From Clostridiales bacterium UBA929 (GTDB taxonomy: Bacteria; Bacillota; Clostridia; Oscillospirales; UBA929): DNA of 6,706 nt. Made by a program: the position numbers and the translations under genes. The DNA lies in the NCBI GenBank assembly GCA_002293625.1, contig DBDP01000060.1:1-6706 (forward strand), written 5' to 3'. Positions within the stretch are counted from its first letter, which is position 1; every line of letters starts with the position of its first letter. This document shows, piece after piece, positions 1 through 6,706 of this stretch. The notes beneath the pieces were generated by a model that was not told where the DNA came from, searched no databases, and saw only the letters and a program-made list of their open reading frames with translations.

Positions 1-245
1 GAACGCGCCCGCGAGTAGTACCCAAGCCCCGCCCAAAGGGCGAGGACATCCGCTTCCTCCGCTTCCGCGAGGGTCTTTATATCGGGGAAGCGTTCGATGA
101 AACGGTTGTAAAAGGGAATCAGCGCCGACATACGCGTCTGCTGCGCCATCGTTTCGCTGACAAGAATCGCGTAGGGATCCCCGTTCCCGCGAAACGGAAG
201 ATCCCTGCGGCTTTTTATAAACCAATCGGTCAACAATTCAATCAT
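1..245 (-). CDS. mutY: MutY, A/G-specific adenine DNA glycosylase (N-terminal 81 residues, cut by window edge)
   Basis: MutY removes adenine mispaired with 8-oxoguanine or guanine in base excision repair. The minus-strand frame from the ATG at 243-245 stays open to the window edge and gives 81 residues. They match the MutY N-terminus in order: the opening helix with W8, then RRDLPFR (13-19), DPYAILVSE (23-31), the QQT motif (35-37) and LWAGLGYYSRAR (70-81). E31 aligns with the catalytic glutamate of the family (E37 in E. coli). The start is well fixed because an in-frame TAG lies two codons upstream (TAG AAA ATG). No strong Shine-Dalgarno sequence is visible. The residue after ETM is Ala (MAQQT), where Leu is usual. 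The catalytic HhH-GPD aspartate, the 4Fe-4S cysteines and the NUDIX-like C-terminal domain lie outside the window, so intactness cannot be judged. It sits 71 nt after the Clp gene, behind a hairpin. Endonuclease III is less likely given the LPFR and MxQQT signatures. Confidence 0.94.
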   Translation of the reverse strand, partial: MIELLTDWFIKSRRDLPFRGNGDPYAILVSETMAQQTRMSALIPFYNRFIERFPDIKTLAEAEEADVLALWAGLGYYSRAR

Positions 246-272
246 TTTCTATATCCATGATAAATTTTCGGG

Positions 273-310
273 TCATGCAGGGGACGCCGAGGTCGGCGTC
301 CCCTGCATGA
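273..310. repeat. Perfect 18-bp inverted repeat with 2-nt spacer (intergenic hairpin, REP-like or non-canonical terminator)
   Basis: The left arm 273-290 (TCATGCAGGGGACGCCGA) and right arm 293-310 are exact reverse complements, separated only by GG at 291-292. It fills most of the 71-nt gap between the Clp stop and the mutY start. Either strand would fold into a very stable stem. There is no T-run after the stem in either direction: the minus strand continues CCCGAAAATTTATC and the plus strand GAGGGGTTATAATCC, so it is not a textbook intrinsic terminator. Its length, perfection and symmetry resemble dispersed intergenic palindromes (REP/MITE type) that I recall from clostridial genomes, but copy number cannot be seen here. 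It may end the upstream operon, protect mRNA 3' ends or dampen read-through into mutY. Confidence 0.85.
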
Positions 311-316
311 GAGGGG

Positions 317-2620
<2,304 letters not shown>

Positions 2621-2624
2621 ACAA

Positions 2625-3182
2625 TTACTCCCTATTTTCGCGTTTGGGATTCCCGGTTCGCCCTTTGAACAGATACCCCATATAAATACACAACGCCGCG
2701 ACGGTTAGAACTAGAGCGATAGAAATTGCGACGATGTTGACAATTTGCGGATGGTCCATATCTTGAAAAACCATGATGAGGAAGCACACCGAAAAGAATA
2801 CTGTCGTGGAGAGTTTGCCCAAAATGTTAGAGGGCGGCACGTCGCTGATTTTTTTGTATACGATCAATGCGCCCAGCCCCATAAACGCCTCTTTGAAAAA
2901 TACCACGATCCCCGCCCATAAGGGGAGGTGCTTCGCGATAATCAAGCATACCAGCACGGTAAACGCCATCAGCTTATCGGCGAGCGGGTCGAGGATGCGT
3001 CCGAGACGGGTGATTAGGTTGTATTTCCGCGCGATGTACCCGTCTAAGATGTCGGTCGCCGACGCCGCGAGGTAAATCAAAGCAGCCCAGCGGTTCGCCG
3101 CAGGCAGGGCGGAAAAATAGACAACCGGCACCAGCGGTACGGCGCACAGACGCAGCAAAGACAAAGCATTTGGGACGTTCAT
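2625..3182 (-). CDS. pgsA: CDP-diacylglycerol--glycerol-3-phosphate 3-phosphatidyltransferase
   Basis: PgsA makes phosphatidylglycerol phosphate from CDP-diacylglycerol and glycerol-3-phosphate at the membrane, the committed step to phosphatidylglycerol and cardiolipin. The 185-residue protein carries the complete CDP-alcohol phosphatidyltransferase signature D-x2-DG-x2-AR-x8-G-x3-D-x3-D: D44, D47, G48, A51, R52, G61, D65 and D69, so the active site looks intact. The N-terminal MNVPNALSLLRL resembles the family's MN-PN-LT-LR opening, and several hydrophobic helices follow (about 8-25, 31-43, 71-93, 122-141, 147-172), ending in a charged tail. The length is close to other bacterial PgsA proteins (about 180-195). 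The ATG overlaps the cvpA stop as ATGA, with a strong AAGGAG site inside cvpA. Another CDP-alcohol transferase, such as a short cardiolipin-synthase-like enzyme, cannot be excluded because the signature does not fix the acceptor. Confidence 0.92.
   Translation of the reverse strand: MNVPNALSLLRLCAVPLVPVVYFSALPAANRWAALIYLAASATDILDGYIARKYNLITRLGRILDPLADKLMAFTVLVCLIIAKHLPLWAGIVVFFKEAFMGLGALIVYKKISDVPPSNILGKLSTTVFFSVCFLIMVFQDMDHPQIVNIVAISIALVLTVAALCIYMGYLFKGRTGNPKRENRE
2628..2633 (-). promoter_or_regulatory. Shine-Dalgarno site of the Clp gene
   Basis: AGGGAG lies 7 nt before the Clp ATG and overlaps the end of the pgsA coding region (pgsA stop TAA at 2625-2627). It supports the ATG at 2618-2620 and suggests that translation follows on from pgsA. 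Confidence 0.75.
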
Positions 3183-3889
3183 AGAATCTCCTTAAACGAT
3201 AGCATTCCGGCCAAGATGTTGTGGTTGACAAACAATTTGAGAATCGCCGTATTCTCCACCAGTTCCGGACCGGCGAGGATTCCGAGGTACCGCACAGCCC
3301 ACCCGATCGCGCACAGGATCAAGATACCGTACAGTGCTCCCGCCGCACTGCCCCCGATTTTATCCACCAGATGCAAAATCGGGAGTTTGAAAATCGCGGC
3401 GATGAAGTGAATTAAGAGGGTCAGCGCCACCATGCAGACGATGAATCCAAACAGACAGAGCAGCGCGTAGGCGACCATGTACAGCGCCGTTTTCCCGATC
3501 GTCTCTTGGAGCTGCTGCCCCTCGATCGAAAGATTCTTCAAAACCCTGTCGATCATTTTTTCTATCTCAAGCCCCGACACGCCCAAATTCTCAAAGGTGC
3601 CTTTGGATACCTCGGTGATTCTCGCGATTTCGGTCTTCTCGATCTCGTTTACCCGGCCTTTGCCCTCCATCGCTTCTTCGATGGCGTCTTCGGCCAGCCA
3701 GCTCATGATGGGGTAGAGCTTTTCCGAAACCGGCTCGGCGTAGGCTCCGGCAATCTTCCCCGCCAAAAAAGCGGCGACAAAGATAATCAGCACCCCCGCC
3801 ACAGTCAGGATAAGCCCCTTGCGGAACCCCTGCCATACGCAAAAAGCCAGTATTCCCACCAGCAGCAGATCGATCATAAAGCCTGTCAT
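3179..3889 (-). CDS. CvpA-family integral membrane protein
   Basis: CvpA-family proteins are small polytopic membrane proteins first linked to colicin V production in E. coli and later to envelope homeostasis; their molecular activity is unsettled. This 236-residue protein has the family pattern: a first helix starting with a membrane-embedded Asp (MIDLLLVGILAF, 5-16), the G-x2-[RK]-G turn (GFRKG, 21-25), a second helix (about 26-48), two later helices (about 135-165 and 183-204) and the conserved DKIGGSAAGALYGIL segment (176-190). Between helices two and three sits a long hydrophilic, acidic, helix-prone region (about 50-130), so the protein is longer than the roughly 160-residue E. coli form. 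The first ATG is preferred over Met5 because GAGGTGG stands 4 nt before it. It follows the DUF5711-type gene by 12 nt and overlaps pgsA by 4 nt, suggesting an envelope-related role. Family is fairly sure; function is unknown. Confidence 0.88.
   Translation of the reverse strand: MTGFMIDLLLVGILAFCVWQGFRKGLILTVAGVLIIFVAAFLAGKIAGAYAEPVSEKLYPIMSWLAEDAIEEAMEGKGRVNEIEKTEIARITEVSKGTFENLGVSGLEIEKMIDRVLKNLSIEGQQLQETIGKTALYMVAYALLCLFGFIVCMVALTLLIHFIAAIFKLPILHLVDKIGGSAAGALYGILILCAIGWAVRYLGILAGPELVENTAILKLFVNHNILAGMLSFKEIL
3188..3193 (-). promoter_or_regulatory. Shine-Dalgarno site of pgsA, inside the end of cvpA
   Basis: AAGGAG lies 5 nt before the pgsA ATG, within the last codons of cvpA (the Lys-Glu codons before Ile-Leu-stop). 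With the ATGA stop/start overlap it decides the pgsA start and indicates translational coupling. Confidence 0.8.
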
Positions 3890-3893
3890 GCAG

Positions 3894-3900
3894 CCACCTC
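3894..3900 (-). promoter_or_regulatory. Shine-Dalgarno site of cvpA
   Basis: GAGGTGG ends 4 nt before the ATG at 3887-3889 and occupies the 12-nt gap after the TAG of the preceding gene. It favours the first Met over the in-frame Met four codons later. Confidence 0.7.
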
Positions 3901-3901
3901 G

Positions 3902-5023
3902 CTATTCGTCCTTCGTATCATTATACCATTCCGCATAGCCGGAATACAAGAGCAGGATTCGCCCGTCCTCCGAAACAATTACGCCCCGCGCGGCGCAAAC
4001 GCCCAAATCCTCGGACAAAAGTGTCGTCCCGTCCAGCGTGAAACGGGTCAGCCGCCCCGCTTCCAAAACAGCGCATACCCTTCCCGCTGCGGCGAACGCG
4101 GTGGGTCCCTCGGTAAACGAGACGCGCTCAATCTCAGCACCCGTGTAGCTCAGGCAGACAAGCTGGCTGTACTGCCCGCCGGTATTGCGCCCCAAATTTA
4201 AGAAAATCGCGTCACGCGTGGCATAGGGCGCGGACAGGAGCATCTGTTCGCCATAGGAAAACTGCCCGAGCGGAAGACCGTCGTCTGTATAAAAGTATAC
4301 GCCGGATTCGGTAATAATGCAAACATGATTATTATCCGGCGACGCCATCGCGAGCGCGAGTTCGTCCGCGATCTCCGCTTTACCCAATATTTCGGTGGAG
4401 GACGTGTCAAGAAACGTGAGGTGCAAACCGACCGTCTGACCCGACTGCCCCATCGAGGCGACCGCCATCCGGCTCCCCGACGGAGAAAGGGACGCCGCCC
4501 AGATATAGCGTTCTCCCGATTTCCACTGGAAGCGCGGGCGGTTTTTGCTGTCGTAGAGCCGCGCCACATTGCGGTAGCCGCTTTCCTCCGTCACAAGGAC
4601 GTATTCCCCCCGCGCGTTGCCCGCCGCCGTCAGCACGGGAAAGTCAAATTCCTCAAGGATGCCTTTTGTATCGGCCGCCAGCAGGGAACTGCCCTCGCGG
4701 TCATATGCGAGTATTTTATCGCCCGCGACGGTCAGCGCGGGGTTGTCGAACGCGACGGAACGCGACACTCGTTCCGCTCCGCTGCTGTCGTACAGTACAA
4801 AGCGCTCGCCTGAAAGAGCCGCGAGCTTCCCGTCACAGAGCGCGAAGATGTTGCCCTCATCGTAAGAGATGCGCCCTTCCTCGCCTTCCGCGGCGTCACG
4901 GTTAAACAGCCTTCCCACAAACCCCAGCGTGTCCTCGCCGATATCGTCGCGGAAGACGACGAAAACGATGACGAGCGCCATCACCGCCGCGAACACCAGC
5001 AGGAACATTATGAGTTTGCGCAT
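3902..5023 (-). CDS. Membrane-anchored beta-propeller-like protein, DUF5711 type, function unknown
   Basis: The 373-residue protein begins MRK followed by one long hydrophobic segment (about 4-24) with no cleavage-like motif, so it is probably an N-terminally anchored protein with its bulk outside the membrane. Residues 50-370 are a run of short beta-strand pairs with recurring motifs such as ERFVLYDSSG (73-82), DKILAYDREG (102-111), ESGVYFYTDDG (239-249) and AGRLTRFTLDG (322-332). This is the pattern of WD40/PQQ-like propeller blades. SPSGSRMAV (180-188) and SPDNNHVCI (228-236) look like TolB/WD40-type blade openings. I recognise the architecture as DUF5711-like, which in Clostridia I recall next to CvpA genes. 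It starts 3 nt after truA, with GGGAGGTG inside the truA end, and the start Met fits the positive-inside rule. A scaffold or sensor role in the envelope is only a guess; no catalytic motif is visible. Confidence 0.8.
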   Translation of the reverse strand: MRKLIMFLLVFAAVMALVIVFVVFRDDIGEDTLGFVGRLFNRDAAEGEEGRISYDEGNIFALCDGKLAALSGERFVLYDSSGAERVSRSVAFDNPALTVAGDKILAYDREGSSLLAADTKGILEEFDFPVLTAAGNARGEYVLVTEESGYRNVARLYDSKNRPRFQWKSGERYIWAASLSPSGSRMAVASMGQSGQTVGLHLTFLDTSSTEILGKAEIADELALAMASPDNNHVCIITESGVYFYTDDGLPLGQFSYGEQMLLSAPYATRDAIFLNLGRNTGGQYSQLVCLSYTGAEIERVSFTEGPTAFAAAGRVCAVLEAGRLTRFTLDGTTLLSEDLGVCAARGVIVSEDGRILLLYSGYAEWYNDTKDE

Positions 5024-5026
5024 TCT

Positions 5027-5764
5027 TCACACCTCCCGCGGATAGGTTACCCCGGTCATATACAGCCCGTGCGGGGGCAAAACAGGTCCGGCGGCGCTGC
5101 GGTCGCAGGAGCGGATCAGCGCGGGTATGTTCGTTATCTTACCCTCGCTGACCCACAGCAGCGTTCCGGCAAGCGCGCGCGCCATGTTGTACAAAAAACC
5201 GTCGGCTCTCATCGTAAGCTCCAGCAGCCCATCCCGCTCCTCTATGTCAAAAGAGAACAGGGTGCGCACCGTGCTTTTCACCGGCGTGCCCAGCGTCCTC
5301 ACGCAAGCGAAGTCATGCGTCCCCACAAAGTCCCGTGCCGCGCCGCGCATGGCGTCCAGATCCAGCGCGCGGGGATGGTGCAGCGCGCGTCTCTCCAAAA
5401 AGGGGTCGCGCACCCGCCCGGTATAGAGCCTGTACGTATACTGCTTTTCAACGACGGAATTCAGCGCGTGAAACGTATCCGGCACGGTCTTCGCCGACAG
5501 CACGGCGATGTCGCGCGGAAGCCTCCCGTTGAGGCCAGGCGGCAAACGGTCGGGAGGGACGGAACACTCGCCGCGAAAATTCGCGGTATATACCTCCGCG
5601 TGAACGCCGGCGTCGGTGCGTCCGCAGCCGTGCAGCGTGACGGCGCGCCCGAGCGTCTTTTCCAGCGCGGCTTTCAGCGTTCCGCAGACGCTCACGGCGT
5701 TTTTCTGTATCTGCCAGCCGTGATAGGCGCTTCCGTCAAAGCGGAGCGTGAGGGCTATGTTCAC
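5027..5764 (-). CDS. truA: tRNA pseudouridine(38-40) synthase TruA
   Basis: TruA isomerises uridines 38-40 in the anticodon stem-loop of many tRNAs. The 245-residue protein is of normal length and has the family hallmarks in order: the LTLRFDGSAYHGWQ opening (5-18), the catalytic GCGRTDAGVHA motif (46-56) with catalytic Asp51 (D60 in E. coli), FHALNSVVEKQYTYRLYTG (98-116), GTHDFACVR (148-156), the MRADGFLYNMARALAGTLL segment (185-203) and PPHGLYM near the end (230-236). The active site is complete. The start is GTG at 5762-5764, overlapping the ecfT TGA as GTGA. No strong Shine-Dalgarno sequence precedes it, so re-initiation after ecfT is likely. The pairing of ECF transporter genes with truA is a common order in Firmicutes, though there rplM-rpsI usually follow; here a DUF5711-type gene does. 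Confidence 0.98.
   Translation of the reverse strand: MNIALTLRFDGSAYHGWQIQKNAVSVCGTLKAALEKTLGRAVTLHGCGRTDAGVHAEVYTANFRGECSVPPDRLPPGLNGRLPRDIAVLSAKTVPDTFHALNSVVEKQYTYRLYTGRVRDPFLERRALHHPRALDLDAMRGAARDFVGTHDFACVRTLGTPVKSTVRTLFSFDIEERDGLLELTMRADGFLYNMARALAGTLLWVSEGKITNIPALIRSCDRSAAGPVLPPHGLYMTGVTYPREV
5030..5037 (-). promoter_or_regulatory. Shine-Dalgarno site of the DUF5711-type gene, inside the end of truA
   Basis: GGGAGGTG encodes the last Arg-Glu-Val codons of TruA and sits 6 nt before the next ATG (5021-5023). It fixes that start and indicates that the gene is cotranslated with truA. Confidence 0.8.
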
Positions 5765-6573
5765 GGCAGGAACCAGTTAAGCCGCCCAAGCACGGAAATC
5801 CCCGCGAACAGCATGGTACACAATGTCAGGGCGAGGACGTCCGGGCGCGTCATATGCGGCTGGTTCATCCGGGTACGTCCCTTGCCGCCGTGGTAACAGC
5901 GGCACTCCATCGCGACGGCCAACTCGTCGGCGCGGCGGAACGCGCTGACAAACAGCGGCACCAGCAGCGGAATCAGCGCCTTCGCGCGGCGGAAAAGGTT
6001 GCCTGTCTCGAAATCCGCGCCGCGCGCCTTTTGGGCGTTCATGATCTTGTCGGTTTCCTCGATAATCGTGGGGATAAAGCGCATCGCGATCGTCATCATC
6101 ATCGCGAACTCATGCACGGGAACTTTTATTTTTCCGAGCGGGCTGAGCAGACGCGCCAGCGCGTCGGACAGGGCGAGCGGGCTTGTTGTGTAGGTGAGCA
6201 GGAAGGTGGCGGAAATCAGCATCACAAGCCGTAGCATCATGAACACCGCCCGCTCAATCCCCTCCGCCGAGATCTTGAAGATCCAGAACGCGACGAGCGG
6301 CTCGCCCGGCGTGTAAAAGATGTTCAGAACCGCCGTGAACAGGATGATAAACAACATCGGGCGCAGTCCGCGAAAGAGCGCCGACAGTTTAATACGCGAA
6401 ACCGAAACCGTCACGGTCAGAAAGAGCAGCACGAAACCATAAGTCAGCGGATGGTTCGCCATCAGCAGCGCCGTGATAAACGCGAACAGAAGCGTAAGTT
6501 TTACACGCGGGTCGAGACGGTGAACAAACGTCGTGCCGGGGAAAAACTGACCGAGCGTGATATCCTTTAACAT
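5761..6573 (-). CDS. ecfT: EcfT, transmembrane coupling subunit of an energy-coupling factor transporter
   Basis: EcfT links the two cytoplasmic ATPases (EcfA1/EcfA2) to exchangeable substrate-binding S components, powering uptake of vitamins or transition-metal ions across the membrane. The 270-residue protein has the family layout: the N-terminal LGQFFPGTTFVHRLDPRVKL (7-26), hydrophobic helices (about 27-55, 72-90, 108-128), TTSPLALSDALARLLSPLGK (129-148), MTIAMRFIPTIIEE (160-173), and the two coupling helices carrying the ATPase-contacting motifs: QKARGADF (181-188) and AMECRCYHGG (221-230). A final membrane helix covers about 247-262. The second motif has Cys in place of the usual Ala before the conserved Arg225, and Cys after it. 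The ATG overlaps the end of the upstream ATPase gene by 7 nt, with a weak GGTGAG site nearby. Followed by truA, it fits the general group II ECF module rather than a dedicated cobalt or biotin transporter. No S component lies in the window, so the substrate is unknown. Confidence 0.96.
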   Translation of the reverse strand: MLKDITLGQFFPGTTFVHRLDPRVKLTLLFAFITALLMANHPLTYGFVLLFLTVTVSVSRIKLSALFRGLRPMLFIILFTAVLNIFYTPGEPLVAFWIFKISAEGIERAVFMMLRLVMLISATFLLTYTTSPLALSDALARLLSPLGKIKVPVHEFAMMMTIAMRFIPTIIEETDKIMNAQKARGADFETGNLFRRAKALIPLLVPLFVSAFRRADELAVAMECRCYHGGKGRTRMNQPHMTRPDVLALTLCTMLFAGISVLGRLNWFLP

Positions 6574-6706
6574 GCTCTCACCGCCCGTACCGCTTTGACG
6601 GCGTCGTCCAGCGTGTACGCTCCGGCGTCCACGTCCAGACCCATCGCACGCAGGCGCAACAGCACCCGCGTTACCGCCGGGACGTCCAAGCCGATCGCGG
6701 TGAGCG
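6567..6706 (-). CDS. ecfA2: Energy-coupling factor transporter ATPase, C-terminal 45 residues (probably EcfA2)
   Basis: The minus-strand frame entering at the high-coordinate edge reads LTAIGLDVPAVTRVLLRLRA (1-20), then MGLDVDAGAYTLDDAVKAVR (21-40) and AVRAC, then TAA at 6567-6569. The pattern 'LDVP-x-VTRL...LR..GLDV...-x-T-x-[DE]-[DE]-A' is typical of the C-terminal tail of ECF ATPases, the domain that follows the ABC nucleotide-binding core. The last codons overlap the ecfT start by 7 nt (ATGTTAA), as expected for the usual ecfA1-ecfA2-ecfT order. This position is why EcfA2 is preferred over EcfA1, but the tail alone does not decide it. Walker A, signature and Walker B motifs lie outside the window. 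Confidence 0.82.
   Translation of the reverse strand, partial: LTAIGLDVPAVTRVLLRLRAMGLDVDAGAYTLDDAVKAVRAVRAC

Noticed and set aside
238..258. Upstream ATG (256-258) as an alternative mutY start or leader peptide
   Set aside because: It is out of frame with mutY and meets TGA after six codons; nothing suggests a functional leader peptide.
273..310. Canonical rho-independent terminator
   Set aside because: The stem is strong but no T-run follows it on either strand, so I annotated it as an inverted repeat with possible termination activity.
300..316. Alternative small hairpin (CCCCT at 300-304 pairing with AGGGG at 312-316), suggesting a two-state switch with the long hairpin
   Set aside because: Five pairs cannot compete with the perfect 18-bp stem that uses the same bases, and no upstream sensor element exists in the 71-nt gap.
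2974..3231. 85-codon minus-strand open frame across the cvpA/pgsA junction
   Set aside because: Out of frame with both real genes, which have clear motifs and ribosome sites.
3506..4201. 231-codon plus-strand open frame across cvpA and the DUF5711-type gene
   Set aside because: Antisense to two genes and crosses their boundary; no recognisable protein features.
4198..4569. 123-codon minus-strand open frame inside the DUF5711-type gene
   Set aside because: Same strand but a different frame within a gene of good coding character; Arg/Ser/Pro-rich shadow product.
5069..5896. 275-codon plus-strand open frame opposite truA and the end of ecfT
   Set aside because: It spans two confident genes in antisense, and the composition (Arg, Gly, Ala, Val) is that of a shadow frame with no domain signature.

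Overview
The window is about 6.7 kb, GC-rich by eye, and every gene I can support lies on the minus strand, so transcription runs from high to low coordinates. The gene set points to an anaerobic Clostridia-class Firmicute, perhaps an Oscillospiraceae/Christensenellales-type gut lineage: an energy-coupling-factor (ECF) transporter module followed by truA, a DUF5711-type anchored protein, a CvpA protein, a short PgsA and a ClpE-like unfoldase with zinc finger. The lineage is inferred from gene content and order; there is no rRNA here to confirm it.

In transcription order: (1) the last 45 codons of an ECF transporter ATPase (probably ecfA2), overlapping by 7 nt the start of (2) ecfT, its transmembrane coupling subunit; (3) truA, tRNA pseudouridine synthase, starting at a GTG that overlaps the ecfT stop by 4 nt; (4) a 373-residue membrane-anchored, beta-propeller-like protein of the DUF5711 type, 3 nt after truA; (5) a 236-residue CvpA-family membrane protein, 12 nt later; (6) pgsA, a CDP-alcohol phosphatidyltransferase, overlapping cvpA by 4 nt; (7) a 767-residue ClpE-like AAA+ unfoldase, 4 nt after pgsA; (8) after a 71-nt gap holding a perfect 18-bp inverted repeat, the first 81 codons of mutY, which runs off the low-coordinate end.

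From the ECF ATPase to the Clp gene no gap exceeds 12 nt, so this is very probably one operon with extensive translational coupling. Several Shine-Dalgarno sequences lie inside the end of the preceding gene. The operon joins vitamin/metal uptake (ECF module), tRNA modification (TruA), envelope functions (DUF5711, CvpA, PgsA) and protein quality control (Clp). The hairpin before mutY is the only obvious non-coding structure and marks the likely end of, or an attenuation point in, the operon.

Most of the window is ordinary housekeeping sequence. The items most worth a second look are the hairpin, the uncharacterised DUF5711-CvpA-PgsA-Clp arrangement, and family-level oddities in the Clp protein (McsA-like zinc finger, low-complexity linker, IGY ClpP-loop variant, no visible CtsR operator). 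I do not see a clear novel defence, mobile or RNA system. There is no tRNA, rRNA, CRISPR array, insertion sequence or recognisable riboswitch, and no non-coding stretch longer than 71 nt.
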